From: an uncultured bacterium
Lineage (GTDB): Bacteria; Muiribacteriota; Ozemobacteria; Ozemobacterales; Ozemobacteraceae
Assembly: GCA_937949615.1 (NCBI GenBank)
Contig: CALEDQ010000008.1
Span: forward strand, 992,001 to 1,056,000
Length of the DNA: 64,000 nucleotides
Reading direction: 5' to 3'
Shown here: positions 26,607 to 35,606 of the stretch, one piece after another
Position numbering within the stretch: position 1 is the first letter of the stretch
How the letters are laid out: the number at the start of each line of letters is the position of its first letter
Position numbers and translations under genes: made by a program
The notes under the pieces: generated by a model
What the model was told of the DNA's origin: nothing
The model's database searches: none
The model's input: only the letters and a program-made list of their open reading frames with translations

Positions 26607-27422
26607 TTAGAAGAAATAACCCTCTTCTGGTTTCTGTGCACAGCGACATTTCTGACCACGGCCGGCCGGTATCATGTTTACCAGCCTGATCAGAACCTTA
26701 TGCAACTGGCCGACACTCTGCTGAAACATTCGCACCACTTCTTTCGTGGTCACTTCAGGCACATTGCCGACCAGGCCGGCATCATAATCGGTAATCATCG
26801 CGACGTTCACGATGCAGATGCCGAGTTCCTGGGCAAGCACAACTTCAGGATACTGGGTCATATTGACCGTATGCCAGCCCATCTGGGTAAACCATTTACT
26901 TTCGGCCTTGCTTGAAAATCTCGGCCCGTTGATTACCACGATGGTTCCTTCGGTATGAACGGTGGCACCTTCGGCTTTCAGCGCTGCAACCGCCAGTTCA
27001 CGCAGTTCAGGGCAATATGGCTCGGCCGCCGAGATATGCATGACGTCAGGGCCGTCAGCAAAAGTATCTTTACGACCATTGGTTCGATCGACGAACTGGT
27101 CACTGACCACGAAATGCCCGGGTTGAATGTCTGGCTGCAGAGAACCAACTGCGCAGGGCGAAATGATACGCGAAACACCGAGTTCTTTCATTGCCCAGAG
27201 ATTGGCCCGGTAATTGATCTGGTGCGGCGGAATCGTATGCTGCCGGCCATGTCTTGGCAGAAAAGCGACCTTTTTGTCACCGATCGTGCAGATATCAATA
27301 ATGTCGCTTGGCGCACCGTATGGCGTGCTGATCTTCACCTTCTCGATTTTGTCAGCTGCCAGCTCATACATACCGCTGCCGCTGAAAATACCAATGTCAG
27401 CTCTGTGTTTGTTACGCATCAT
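26607..27422 (-). CDS. mtnP: S-methyl-5'-thioadenosine phosphorylase (or related purine phosphorylase)
   Basis: I choose ATG 27422, with GGGGAG 5 nt upstream; TTG at 27425 and ATG at 27419 are also possible. The 271-residue PNP/MTAP family II enzyme shows the phosphate loop IFSGSGMYEL, PRHGRQHTIPPHQINYRAN, SPCAVGSLQPDIQPGHFVV, and the base/sugar site VNMTQYPEVVLAQE followed by MITDYDAG. These favour MTA over plain purine nucleosides, but some relatives accept both. The reaction splits MTA with phosphate to adenine and methylthioribose 1-phosphate. The C-terminus carries a short Cys/Arg tail (GRGQKCRCAQ). Confidence 0.85.
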   Translation of the reverse strand: MMRNKHRADIGIFSGSGMYELAADKIEKVKISTPYGAPSDIIDICTIGDKKVAFLPRHGRQHTIPPHQINYRANLWAMKELGVSRIISPCAVGSLQPDIQPGHFVVSDQFVDRTNGRKDTFADGPDVMHISAAEPYCPELRELAVAALKAEGATVHTEGTIVVINGPRFSSKAESKWFTQMGWHTVNMTQYPEVVLAQELGICIVNVAMITDYDAGLVGNVPEVTTKEVVRMFQQSVGQLHKVLIRLVNMIPAGRGQKCRCAQKPEEGYFF

Positions 27423-27530
27423 CAATTCTCCCCGGTTTGAATTTCAGAAAAATGCTAACACAAACACCCCTGAATGTTTCAAATGAATATTTGTACAGTC
27501 ATCAATGAACAAATTTACATATTGCGGCCG

Positions 27531-27575
27531 AAAAAAATCGCCCCTCCGTTATGGAGAGGCGATTCTTGTTTTTTC
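27531..27575. terminator. Terminator downstream of clpX
   Basis: AATCGCC and GGCGATT enclose an inner CTCC/GGAG stem with one mismatch. A run of seven T follows on the minus strand, and CTTGTTTTTT follows on the plus strand. The 90-nt stretch between this hairpin and the clpX stop holds no gene I can support. Confidence 0.8.
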
Positions 27576-27667
27576 AGACTTCGCAGTCTTCGAACTTAAC
27601 TACCCGACACTCAGACAATTGCGAAATAAATCACAGCTAGTTATCAAATCAATGATAATTGAGCCGG

Positions 27668-28909
27668 TCAGGCAATCTGGCTCTCGACTTTGTAGAGAAT
27701 CTGGTAAGGCTCTTTCTTATCAACACAGCGCTCATGTATTATCACTTTACTGATATTATTATCAGAAGGTATATCATACATCAGGTCGAGCATCAGATCT
27801 TCAATGATGCGGCGCAGGCCGCGGGCGCCGGTATTCTGCTGAATGGCACTGCGGGCAATCGCCTGCAGCGCTTTCGGCGTAACTTCGAGATCGACGCCTT
27901 CCATGCGCAGAAGCCGGGCATACTGCTTGACCAGTGCATCTTTGGGTTCTGTAAGAATTTTCACCAGATCATCGACGCCAAGATTATTGAAGGTTGCAAT
28001 TACCGGCACGCGGCCGATAAATTCAGGAATCAGACCGAATCTCAACAGATCTTCAGGCATGATTTCCTTCAACAGCTCACCAACCCGGCGCTCGCTCTTG
28101 AGAACCGGAGTCGAGCCAAAGCCCATGGTTTTTGTCGATGAGCGCGCTTCGATAAGTTTTTCAACACCCTCGAAAGCACCACCGAGCAAAAAGAGAATGT
28201 TCTTGGTATTGAGCTGAATATAATCCTGATGCGGGTGCTTGCGACCGCCCTGCGGCGGCACGTGCGCAACCTTGCCTTCGAGCAGTTTCAACAGTGCCTG
28301 CTGCACCCCTTCGCCCGAAACATCGCGGGTAATCGAAACATTCTCGCTCTTGCGGGCGATCTTGTCGATTTCATCGATGTAGACGATGCCCCGTTCGGCT
28401 CTCTGCACGTCATAGTCAGCAGCCCGCAGCAGATTCAGAAGAATGCTCTCAACGTCATCACCAACGTAGCCAGCCTCGGTAAGAGTCGTGGCATCGGCAA
28501 TGCAGAATGGAACATTCAACAGCTTTGCAAGCGTCTGAGCAATGTGAGTTTTTCCAGAGCCGGTTGGCCCGATGAGAAGTACATTTGACTTCTGCACTTC
28601 GACATCGTCGCGACGTGATTCCTCAAGGGTGATTCTCTTATAGTGGTTATAAACCGCCACCGAAAGAATCTTCTTCGCCTGTTCCTGACCAATTACATAC
28701 TGGTCGAGAACCCTGGCGATTTCCTTGGGCTTGAGCGCATTCTGCATAACCAGAGGGCCGTCGTCATCGAGTTCTTCGAGAATGATCTCGTTACAAAGGC
28801 CGATGCACTCGTCGCAAATATAGACCTCAGGCCCGGCAATCAACTTGCGAACCTGATCCTGACTCTTTCCGCAGAAAGAACAACGGAACTGAGGGGTCTT
28901 AGAAAGCAT
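27668..28909 (-). CDS. clpX: ATP-dependent Clp protease ATP-binding subunit ClpX
   Basis: A 413-residue protein of normal length. The N-terminal zinc-binding domain has [14 protein letters not shown] and [14 protein letters not shown] (Cys4). The AAA+ core has Walker [17 protein letters not shown], Walker [13 protein letters not shown], the pore loop GYVGDD, the IGF-type loop region [11 protein letters not shown] and sensor motifs around [12 protein letters not shown]. ClpX hexamers unfold tagged substrates and feed ClpP. It lies 2 nt after clpP in the conserved order tig-clpP-clpX. Confidence 0.98.
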   Translation of the reverse strand: MLSKTPQFRCSFCGKSQDQVRKLIAGPEVYICDECIGLCNEIILEELDDDGPLVMQNALKPKEIARVLDQYVIGQEQAKKILSVAVYNHYKRITLEESRRDDVEVQKSNVLLIGPTGSGKTHIAQTLAKLLNVPFCIADATTLTEAGYVGDDVESILLNLLRAADYDVQRAERGIVYIDEIDKIARKSENVSITRDVSGEGVQQALLKLLEGKVAHVPPQGGRKHPHQDYIQLNTKNILFLLGGAFEGVEKLIEARSSTKTMGFGSTPVLKSERRVGELLKEIMPEDLLRFGLIPEFIGRVPVIATFNNLGVDDLVKILTEPKDALVKQYARLLRMEGVDLEVTPKALQAIARSAIQQNTGARGLRRIIEDLMLDLMYDIPSDNNISKVIIHERCVDKKEPYQILYKVESQIA

Positions 28910-28911
28910 GC

Positions 28912-29520
28912 TTACTCCTCGTTGGGTTTTGCTGCAACAACTTTACGCTGAACTACTTCGTCGATCAGGCCATATTCCTTAGCTTCTTTCGAAGACATGA
29001 AGAAATCGCGGTCAGTATCTTTTTTGATGCGTTTCAAAGGCTGACCGGTATGATTCGCCAGGATGTCATTGAGCATCTCTTTCATTCTCAGGATTTCCTG
29101 AGCCTGAATTTCGATGTCGCTGGCCTGACCCTGTGCCCCGCCGAGAGGCTGGTGAATCATGATACGTGAATTGGGAAGGGCGTAGCGTTTGCCTTTTGCG
29201 CCTGCAGCGAGAAGCAGTGCGCCCATGCTGGCCGCCTGGCCGATACAGATAGTGCTGACATCGGGTTTGATGTACTGCATGGTATCGTAAATGGCCATAC
29301 CGGCGGTTACTACGCCACCCGGGCTGTTGATATAAATTGAAATATCCTTTTCGGGATCTTCTGATTCAAGGAAAAGAAGCTGAGCTACGACCAGATCGGC
29401 CATTCCGTCATCGATTCCGCCGCCGAGAAAGATAATTCTATCCTTGAGAAGGCGTGAATAGATGTCGAAAGCCCGTTCCCCACGGCTGCTTTGTTCAATT
29501 ACTATTGGGACGAGAGTCAC
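28912..29520 (-). CDS. clpP: ATP-dependent Clp protease proteolytic subunit ClpP
   Basis: A 202-residue serine protease with the full catalytic triad: Ser in [14 protein letters not shown], His in [10 protein letters not shown] and Asp in KDTDRDFFM. The opening [20 protein letters not shown] is the classic ClpP start. Translation begins at GTG 29520, whose GTGA overlaps the TGA stop of tig. It forms 14-mers capped by ClpX, encoded next. Confidence 0.98.
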   Translation of the reverse strand: MTLVPIVIEQSSRGERAFDIYSRLLKDRIIFLGGGIDDGMADLVVAQLLFLESEDPEKDISIYINSPGGVVTAGMAIYDTMQYIKPDVSTICIGQAASMGALLLAAGAKGKRYALPNSRIMIHQPLGGAQGQASDIEIQAQEILRMKEMLNDILANHTGQPLKRIKKDTDRDFFMSSKEAKEYGLIDEVVQRKVVAAKPNEE

Positions 29521-30851
29521 GCTTCAGTTTCCCCCTTGTTAAAATCGGCTTCTTTAACCATATCGTAATTAACCTGGTTATTTTTTAGCATAAATTCACG
29601 AATTTTTTGGCTTCTGAGTGAAAATCTGACATTTTCTTCGCCATCGTTTTCTGCAAGGGTGTGAAGCAGCTTTTCAACCGGCATGTTGTATTCTTTGGCG
29701 CGCTTTTCGATTTCTTCGCGATATTCAGCGTCGGTGACTTCGATTTTTTCACGGTCGCCGATTGAATCGAGGAGCAGCATGGTCTTGGTCTGGCGCACGG
29801 CTCTTTCGCGGAAAGTTTCGCGGAATTCATTCACATCTTTGCCACTGTTGCGCAGATAATCCTGAATGGTGGTGCCAAACTGTCTCCAGCGGCGATCGAG
29901 GCCCTGAATGAAAAAGTCGATAGTGCTCTGAACCATGGCTTCAGGAACATCGAACTGATAATCTTTGATGATCTGACCGAGAACTTCTTCGAAAGCACGT
30001 TCTTCGGCATCATATTTGGCGCGTTCTTCGAGATCTTCTTTAACCTTGGTTTCAAGAGCAGCCAGGTTTTCGAATTCACCGAGGGTTTTGGCAAATTCGT
30101 CGTTCAACTCAGGCAGAGTCGGGCGGGAAATGCGGTTGAGAGTAACGGTGTAATCAAGAGTCTTGCCGAAATATTTCGAATTGGCTTCGCTTTCGCCTTC
30201 AACCTTGTGCTGCCAGTTACGGGTTTCGCCAACCTTCATGCCGATGGCCGATGAGAAAAGCTTGTCGTCTTCCATCAGTTTGTGAGCAGCTTTTTCATCA
30301 GAAAGTTCTTCGTCAACATTGCCTTCGCAGGCAACCTGAACTTTGGCCGAGAAATAATCGCCGACTGACAGAGTGCCGTTTTCGACAGTTTCAGTCTTGC
30401 TCTGCTGTTCACGCACCTGATTGAGAACTTTTTTAACGCTTTCGTCATCGACGATTTCGCGCTGAACCTGAGCAGTGTAGCCCTTATAGTTGAAATCACC
30501 CAGTTTCGGTCTGACTTCGAAAACAGCCTTGAAGGTGAACGGAGCGTTTTCCTGCAGATTCGATTCTTCAAGCTCGAAGCGGCTTACCGGGTGCAGCTTG
30601 GTTTCTCTGATCGCCTGCGGATATACTTCCTGGACGAGTTCTTCTTCGATCTGTTCGCGAACGGAATCGGCGCCAATGAACTTAACCAGAACAGCTTTGG
30701 GAATCTTGCCCTGGCGGAAGCCCGGGATCTTTACAGAGCGGGCAGCGCGATTGTAAAAGCTGGCATAGGCGGCATTGACTTTTTCTTTTTCGACTTCAAC
30801 GGTCAATGCGACTTTGTTAGCTTCCAGTTCCTGAACTTGTGTCTTTAACAT
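29517..30851 (-). CDS. tig: Trigger factor, ribosome-associated chaperone
   Basis: I place the start at ATG 30851 ([20 protein letters not shown]), with AAGGAG 9 nt upstream; an in-frame extension to 30914 is not needed. The 444-residue protein has the three trigger-factor domains. The ribosome-binding domain contains the signature [18 protein letters not shown], the FKBP-type PPIase domain spans about 150-245 ([15 protein letters not shown]), and the helical C-domain follows. The PPIase region is somewhat divergent ([10 protein letters not shown]). It heads the tig-clpP-clpX unit and overlaps clpP by 4 nt. Confidence 0.97.
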   Translation of the reverse strand: MLKTQVQELEANKVALTVEVEKEKVNAAYASFYNRAARSVKIPGFRQGKIPKAVLVKFIGADSVREQIEEELVQEVYPQAIRETKLHPVSRFELEESNLQENAPFTFKAVFEVRPKLGDFNYKGYTAQVQREIVDDESVKKVLNQVREQQSKTETVENGTLSVGDYFSAKVQVACEGNVDEELSDEKAAHKLMEDDKLFSSAIGMKVGETRNWQHKVEGESEANSKYFGKTLDYTVTLNRISRPTLPELNDEFAKTLGEFENLAALETKVKEDLEERAKYDAEERAFEEVLGQIIKDYQFDVPEAMVQSTIDFFIQGLDRRWRQFGTTIQDYLRNSGKDVNEFRETFRERAVRQTKTMLLLDSIGDREKIEVTDAEYREEIEKRAKEYNMPVEKLLHTLAENDGEENVRFSLRSQKIREFMLKNNQVNYDMVKEADFNKGETEA

Positions 30852-30969
30852 ATGCAATAACTCCTTGTGGAGAGAATTTCGACAGACCACCCATATACGA
30901 AACCCGCCCGGCATAAAGAACTCAATGCCAGAAAAACATCCGCCGGAAGGGGCACGGATTGGATGTATT

Positions 30970-30998
30970 ATTATAATGGAGTCAGACCCTAAAGTAAA
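30970..30998 (-). promoter_or_regulatory. Candidate sigma-70 promoter of tig-clpP-clpX
   Basis: On the minus strand TTTACT (30998-30993), a 17-nt spacer and a perfect TATAAT (30975-30970) lie about 120 nt upstream of tig. The spacer includes AGGGTCTGACTCC, a sequence often seen as a scattered repeat in bacterial genomes. The leader of about 110 nt has no obvious riboswitch fold. Confidence 0.6.
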
Positions 30999-31064
30999 GA
31001 CGCCCTGCCCCGCAAAAAACCGGGGCCAGTTTATCTGTTTCGTACATTATCAGGGCTTCAGTCT

Positions 31065-31098
31065 AAAAAAATGAAGAGCCGAAATTTTCGGCTCTTCT
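31065..31098 (-). terminator. Terminator of the tRNA pair
   Basis: GAAGAGCCGAAA and TTTCGGCTCTTC form a 12-bp stem. On the minus strand it is followed by a seven-T run (31071-31065). It lies 9 nt past the 3' end of tRNA-Gly. Confidence 0.88.
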
Positions 31099-31107
31099 AC
31101 AAATCGG

Positions 31108-31179
31108 AGCGGGAGACGGGACTTGAACCCGCGACCATCTGCTTGGAAGGCAGAGACTCTACCATTGAGTTACTCCCGC
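31108..31179 (-). tRNA. tRNA-Gly (anticodon TCC)
   Basis: On the minus strand the acceptor GCGGGAG pairs with CTCCCGC. The anticodon arm CTGCC-TTCCAAG-CAG gives anticodon TCC, and the T arm reads GCGGGTTCAAGTCCCG. Length is 72 nt with discriminator T. The 3' CCA is not encoded (CCG follows), so a CCA-adding enzyme is needed. Confidence 0.97.
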
Positions 31180-31203
31180 AAACAACCCTGCTAGCAGCAA
31201 CGG

Positions 31204-31285
31204 TGCGAAGGGCGGGACTTGAACCCGCACGGTGTTAACCACCAGATCCTAAGTCTGGCGCGTCTGCCAGTTTCGCCACCCTCGC
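31204..31285 (-). tRNA. tRNA-Leu (anticodon TAG)
   Basis: On the minus strand the acceptor GCGAGGG pairs with CCTTCGC (one G-T pair). The anticodon arm CCAGA-CTTAGGA-TCTGG gives TAG, and a long variable arm (GGTTAACACC region) marks a class II tRNA. Length is 82 nt with discriminator A. CCA is not encoded. It lies 24 nt upstream of tRNA-Gly, and the two are likely co-transcribed. Confidence 0.97.
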
Positions 31286-31592
31286 TCAAGGGTCAACGCA
31301 GCCAATAATACCAGAAACTTCAAGCTCAGGCAACAGTTTTAAAATTTTTGAGGTGAGCCACCTCTGGCAGAATGACACGGGACCAGCGAAAATCCAGACG
31401 ATATGACCGTTGCAAAATTTAAAGAAGATTTAATGCCCCCGAAAATCGGTGTTCATCGGTGGATATTTGCGGCTATCTGTGGCTGAAAATATAATCAGTA
31501 CCGGATCTGAAAAACTACCTGGCGATATTGAAGAAAACTTTCAGGCAGAAGATCAGGTATGATTAAACAGAATTTACAGATGGAGTGATTCA
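31286..31592. other. Intergenic stretch of 307 bases without a gene
   Basis: Upstream of the phosphoesterase fusion I see no supported gene. It contains a small 6-bp hairpin (GAGGTG-AGC-CACCTC near 31350) and an imperfectly repeated phrase near 31445-31485 (ATCGGTGTTCATCGGTGG, then GCGGCTATCTGTGGCTG) of the kind found as dispersed intergenic sequence. GGAGTG at 31581 is the ribosome site of the next gene. Confidence 0.5.
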
Positions 31593-33917
31593 ATGAGCAA
31601 CCTTTGCAAGCTGGCCCGGTTCTGCCTGGCCTTTCTGATAATCTTCTGCCTCTTGCCGGCAAATGCCGCCACTCCGTTCGATAACCAGAATACGGTCAAA
31701 ATTTCCGGGAGCGCCAATGCTGACGGCAATGGCAGCCACCGCGCCGAAAATTCAGAGCGCATAAACCAGCAGGATGCGCGACCGTGCACTCTGGCGGTCA
31801 TGGCCGACCTGCACGCCAGACCCGAGAGTCTGCCACTGCTTAAAAAGGCAGTCGACCGTGTCAACAACCTCAAAGACATCATGGGGCTCGCAATTGTCGG
31901 TGATCTTTGCAGTAAACTCGGAACCAGAAGTGAATATGAAACGCTGCAAAACGGGCTGAAGGGCGCCAAAATCCCGATTTACGCCGTGCCCGGTAACCAT
32001 GACATTCTTTATAAAGACTATCTGATCGGTGGTGAAAAGAAACGTGGCACCCCGGCCGAAAAAAAGGCGAAACACGAACTTTTCAAAAAGACACTCAATC
32101 TCAGATCGCTCTACTATTCGCGAAAAATCGGCGGACACCTGCTGATCTTTCTGCCAAATGACGCTTTGAGTGCAATTCCCTGCTCGTTCCCATCAGATGA
32201 TGCCTACGATTTTCTGCGGCAAGCGCTACGCGAGAACCGCAATCTGCCAACCATCATCTTCAGTCACGCCCCACTCGAAGGCAGTTACGGTGACAAAAGA
32301 ACCATGCCGCCGATTCAGGCCAATGCCCAGCCGTCAGCCAGGCTCAAACGTCTGTTGCAGAACAACCCACAGGTTTATCTCTGGTTTGCAGGGCACCTGC
32401 ACATTACCCCGTCGCAGAAATATTTCAATTTCCCCGGCAACCGGGTCGGAAAAGTCAATGTCGTGCATGTTCCGCCCTCCCAGATTCACGCCTCGTGGGT
32501 ACAGGTTGTAAGACTCTCTCCCAAGGGCGCGATCGTCAAAACCCTCGACGTTAAGTCAGGAAAATACCTCAAGCGCCACACCAGAGTATTCAGACCCAAC
32601 ATCAAAACCTCTGATGACCTGGCTGATAAAGACCCGCAGCCCCGCAAAGACGACAAAGATGACAGCAAAACCGACAAAATCGCGAAAAAAGCCAGAATTG
32701 TGATAACAAACGCTCACTCCGGCGGTAACCGCAATCGGGTCGGCTTTGGCGACTGGCTCGAAAATCAGGAACCAGACATAGCTCTCGTAAGTGAATCGGT
32801 CGACATGAACCAACATCTGAGGCCGTCAGGCAGAGTCTTCAATGCCGGCAATGAAACGCGTGGCCGCCGCGAAGTGGTTGTCGTCGTGCGCGATGGCCTG
32901 CCGGTCATGAAGCACGATTTCGGCAAAGTTTCACCCGATCTCGGCAGCGGCATCGCCCACGACCGCTGGTGGACCCGCGCCCAGACCAAGGTTGCCGGCA
33001 TTAAAACCCGAGTATATTCATTGCATCTCAATGCCGTCATTCAGGAAAAAACCGGCGAACCGCGCGCCGAAAAACGCTGGGAAGTGACCCGCGATGGCCT
33101 GGACAATCTCGAAAAAATCTGGCGCCAGGACATCAAAGATGGCTGGGCAGTCATTATTGGCGGCGACCTGAACTGGAACGATTCGCGACAAAATGCCAGA
33201 GCCAATAAAATGTCGCCAGGCAGTATCTTCAGACGCCTCGGCCTGACCTATGTCAACAATGAACTGATGTGGCTGGCCTGGACCCCGAAAACCCACAAAT
33301 CGCTCAAACGCCAGGCAATACCGCCAACCAGCATCCCGGGGCTCTTTGCCGGTGAACACCCGGCCTTGAAAATCGACCTGCAGGCACGCAAAGCCCCCGA
33401 CAAACCGGAAAGCGATTCTGAAGAAGAAAAGCAGAACACCGACGAAGAAGAAATCAAAGATGAAAACGCGAATGAACCTGACTCCGACGTGTCAGAACTC
33501 GATGACACAGATTTTGACGACGGAGTTCTCGATTCTGATCCCGAAAAATCACCAACCGATGAACCGGCTGCCAACAGCGTCGAATCGGAAACCGGTCAGT
33601 CTGCCGATGATGCAGAAGATGCTTCAAGCGGTGAAGAACTCGAAGAAATTGCCGGCAATGCTGATGAAACCGCAGTCGGGCCAGAAGATCCTGAAAACTC
33701 ACTGACCGGCGAAGAAACAGAAAGTGAAACCGGCATCGGAGCTGAAACTGGCGCTGAGTCAGAGTCAGAGTCAGAATCAGAAGTCGGTTCTGAAAACAGC
33801 GTCGCGGCAGCCACACCGGAACAGGCCGCCATTGAACGCATCAGAGAACTGGTCGGCATGCTTCAGGATTTTCTGCAGGGCATCCTCTCCGCCTTCGAAA
33901 GTCTTCTCAAATCATAA
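31593..33917 (+). CDS. Secreted fusion of calcineurin-like and endonuclease/exonuclease/phosphatase-like domains
   Basis: A 774-residue exported protein (signal peptide ending LLPANAAT). Residues 65-330 are a metallophosphoesterase: VMADLHARPE, LAIVGDLCSKLG, YAVPGNHDILYKD, IFSHAPLEGS and WFAGHLHITPS, so all metal-ligand motifs are present. Residues 360-600 look like the endonuclease/exonuclease/phosphatase fold, with VITNAHSGGNRNRVGFGDWL, WAVIIGGDLNWNDSRQ and FAGEHPALKIDL in place of the usual SDHxPV. The tail (610-750) is acidic low complexity with Ser-Glu repeats. Two unrelated phosphoesterase folds in one secreted chain is unusual. Substrate unknown; extracellular nucleotides, nucleic acid or phospholipid are possible. 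Confidence 0.8.
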   Translation: MSNLCKLARFCLAFLIIFCLLPANAATPFDNQNTVKISGSANADGNGSHRAENSERINQQDARPCTLAVMADLHARPESLPLLKKAVDRVNNLKDIMGLAIVGDLCSKLGTRSEYETLQNGLKGAKIPIYAVPGNHDILYKDYLIGGEKKRGTPAEKKAKHELFKKTLNLRSLYYSRKIGGHLLIFLPNDALSAIPCSFPSDDAYDFLRQALRENRNLPTIIFSHAPLEGSYGDKRTMPPIQANAQPSARLKRLLQNNPQVYLWFAGHLHITPSQKYFNFPGNRVGKVNVVHVPPSQIHASWVQVVRLSPKGAIVKTLDVKSGKYLKRHTRVFRPNIKTSDDLADKDPQPRKDDKDDSKTDKIAKKARIVITNAHSGGNRNRVGFGDWLENQEPDIALVSESVDMNQHLRPSGRVFNAGNETRGRREVVVVVRDGLPVMKHDFGKVSPDLGSGIAHDRWWTRAQTKVAGIKTRVYSLHLNAVIQEKTGEPRAEKRWEVTRDGLDNLEKIWRQDIKDGWAVIIGGDLNWNDSRQNARANKMSPGSIFRRLGLTYVNNELMWLAWTPKTHKSLKRQAIPPTSIPGLFAGEHPALKIDLQARKAPDKPESDSEEEKQNTDEEEIKDENANEPDSDVSELDDTDFDDGVLDSDPEKSPTDEPAANSVESETGQSADDAEDASSGEELEEIAGNADETAVGPEDPENSLTGEETESETGIGAETGAESESESESEVGSENSVAAATPEQAAIERIRELVGMLQDFLQGILSAFESLLKS

Positions 33918-33929
33918 TTTTTCGCCAGG

Positions 33930-33959
33930 TTGAACTTTTACCGGCGGGTAAAGTATCCT
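33930..33959 (+). promoter_or_regulatory. Candidate sigma-70 promoter of the LmeA-like gene
   Basis: TTGAAC (33930-33935), an 18-nt spacer and TATCCT (33954-33959) lie 75 nt upstream of the ATG at 34035. The extended -35 (TTGAACTTTTACCGG) resembles those at 23954 and 35334. Confidence 0.5.
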
Positions 33960-34034
33960 TGAAGCAGGCCGGAAAAATGACGTTTTCAGAATATCTGGCC
34001 GCATTGCCACACTGAGTGGCTTCAGGAGGTTCAG

Positions 34035-34778
34035 ATGTTCAACCGCTGTTTGAAAGGCCTGTCATACCTGTTTCTCGTCGCCATGGCATTTGCTGCGCCG
34101 GCACAGGCTTTGCCGCTTGGAGAAGGCGAAGCACAGCATTTCACCCGCGAAGCCGAAAAAATATTCAGAGAAATCATTCTATCTGAAGTTGAACAGACCG
34201 GGTCAGATTATCGAATCGATCTGACAGGCAAGACAATCAGAAAAACCCCGGTACAGAGCGGCAGCGTCACCTTCAAAGGTTTTTCTGACGCACAGTTCTC
34301 GGTCATGCGCGGTGGCGCGGTCGATACGGCAAAACTTCTTGAGGGTGACGGTGTCGAGGTCGAGGCAACCATAGCTGCAGATGCTATCAAAGGTGTCATC
34401 GAGCGCGAAATCGCCAGGGTAAGCAAAGAAAATCGCATTTTCGACCCGCTGACGCTCAGTTTTCAAAACGGCCAGGTAAGAGTCACCGGCCAGATCGACT
34501 TTCGCAAAATTCCCGGCAATGTTCTGTCATTTCTTTCTACCGGCCCCACACCATTCTCGGCAGTGGTAAAACCCGAACAGAACGGCAGCCGCATCGATCT
34601 GAAAGTAATCGACGCAAAAATCAACGATCAGCCGATGGCCGACGATTCGCTGCAGCAGATTCTGACCTGGCTCAACCCGGTCTGGGATTTTTCGATTCTT
34701 CCATTCAGAGCCAATCTTGAAAGTTACAGTATTTCACCCGCCGGCGTTTCTTTCAGCGGCACGATTTACGATAAGTAA
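34035..34778 (+). CDS. Secreted LmeA/DUF2993-like lipid-binding protein
   Basis: A 247-residue exported protein with a signal peptide ending AFAAPAQA. The remainder is beta-rich with phrases such as VQSGSVTFKGFSDAQFSVM, GQVRVTGQIDFRKIPGNVLS and a closing SISPAGVSFSGTIYDK, resembling the LmeA (DUF2993) family whose characterised members bind phospholipid. The family call rests on pattern only. AGGAGG lies upstream of the ATG. The zincin gene follows after 11 nt. Confidence 0.6.
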   Translation: MFNRCLKGLSYLFLVAMAFAAPAQALPLGEGEAQHFTREAEKIFREIILSEVEQTGSDYRIDLTGKTIRKTPVQSGSVTFKGFSDAQFSVMRGGAVDTAKLLEGDGVEVEATIAADAIKGVIEREIARVSKENRIFDPLTLSFQNGQVRVTGQIDFRKIPGNVLSFLSTGPTPFSAVVKPEQNGSRIDLKVIDAKINDQPMADDSLQQILTWLNPVWDFSILPFRANLESYSISPAGVSFSGTIYDK

Positions 34779-34789
34779 AACCGCCGCTG

Positions 34790-35314
34790 ATGCCAGAACC
34801 CGCCAACCCTTCAATCGGTGAAATCAGAACCGCTTCGATCACCTTCGATCAGTTCGATACTCTTTTCAGAGAAGAACTGGAAAAAGTTCCTGACCAGTTC
34901 AGAGAAGGGGTCGCCCAGTTCATCATCGAAGAACGCGAGCACCGGCACAGCAAATACATGCGCGGGCTCTACACACTTGGGCACTACATGCCACGCGGGC
35001 ACTTCGGCAATCCAGTCGTCGTTCTCTATTTCGGCTCTTTTGTCAGAGCCTTTCCGCATCACAAGATAAGCGAACTCAGACTCGAAATTGCGCGCACCAT
35101 CACCCACGAACTGCTTCACCACTGGGAAAACCGTTCCGGCATCGACCTGCTCGGCGACGAAGACCGACGCCAGCTGGCCATCTGGAAACAAAAAACCGGC
35201 TACAAAGATGGCTCAGAAGCCACCGGCAAAAATTACATTGAAGCAGCCATGTTTATCTATTTTCTCTTTATTTTTGTCGCCGTTCTCGCCCGCTGGATAA
35301 TGCTTCTTGGCTGA
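34790..35314 (+). CDS. Zincin-like metallopeptidase family protein with C-terminal membrane segment
   Basis: A 174-residue protein with the zinc motif ITHELLHHWENRSGIDLLGD (His-Glu-x-x-His near residue 104, and acidic residues after it), as in the minimal zincin family (Zincin_1). The C-terminus is a membrane segment (AAMFIYFLFIFVAVLARWIM), which is not usual for the family. Whether the soluble part faces in or out is unclear. The ATG at 34790 has only a weak ribosome site, and coupling to the preceding gene is likely. Peptidase activity is not proven for this family. Confidence 0.72.
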   Translation: MPEPANPSIGEIRTASITFDQFDTLFREELEKVPDQFREGVAQFIIEEREHRHSKYMRGLYTLGHYMPRGHFGNPVVVLYFGSFVRAFPHHKISELRLEIARTITHELLHHWENRSGIDLLGDEDRRQLAIWKQKTGYKDGSEATGKNYIEAAMFIYFLFIFVAVLARWIMLLG

Positions 35315-35333
35315 CCGGCGTCATCGGGAAGGG

Positions 35334-35362
35334 TTGAATTTTTGCCGCGAACCCTCTATACT
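35334..35362 (+). promoter_or_regulatory. Sigma-70 promoter of the Trm112-like gene
   Basis: TTGAAT (35334-35339), a 17-nt spacer and TATACT (35357-35362) lie 40 nt upstream of the ATG at 35403. Spacing is ideal. Confidence 0.7.
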
Positions 35363-35402
35363 GAAGCCACTTTTGGCAGATAGCTGCCCGCTGGAGATTA
35401 AA

Positions 35403-35588
35403 ATGCCCATCAAGAAAGAACTGCTCGAAATTCTTGCCTGTCCGGCCTGCCGCGGCAAAGTCGCCTATAACGATGACCGCGACACTCTCGACTGCCAGAG
35501 TTGCCACCGTATCTACCCGATACGCGACGATATCCCGGTAATGCTTGTCGAAGAGGCCAAACTGCCGCCCGACGCCGAAAACCGCTGA
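35403..35588 (+). CDS. Trm112/YcaR-like small zinc protein
   Basis: The start is ATG 35403 (MPIKKELLEILACPACRGKV), preceded by GGAG; a longer frame from 35307 would run through the promoter. The 61-residue product has the Trm112 pattern: LLEILACPACRG, then LDCQSCHRIYPIRDDIPVML. The two Cys pairs form a zinc site. In other organisms Trm112 proteins activate methyltransferases; the role of the bacterial stand-alone form is unclear. The isomerase gene follows after 18 nt. Confidence 0.88.
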   Translation: MPIKKELLEILACPACRGKVAYNDDRDTLDCQSCHRIYPIRDDIPVMLVEEAKLPPDAENR

Positions 35589-35606
35589 CCGGTACAAAAA
35601 CTGAAA

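Noticed and set aside
27505..27753. Plus-strand frame of 82 codons between the MTA phosphorylase gene and clpX
   Set aside because: It runs through a terminator hairpin and into clpX antisense, with no ribosome site.
30852..30914. N-terminal extension of trigger factor
   Set aside because: AAGGAG is placed for ATG 30851, and the family begins at that Met.
31440..31490. Repeated phrases considered as an attachment site next to the tRNA genes
   Set aside because: No copy of a tRNA 3' end, integrase or element boundary is present in the window.
33753..33785. Tandem GAGTCA repeats considered as a CRISPR or regulatory array
   Set aside because: They are in frame and encode the Ser/Glu tail of the phosphoesterase fusion. 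No spacer structure exists.
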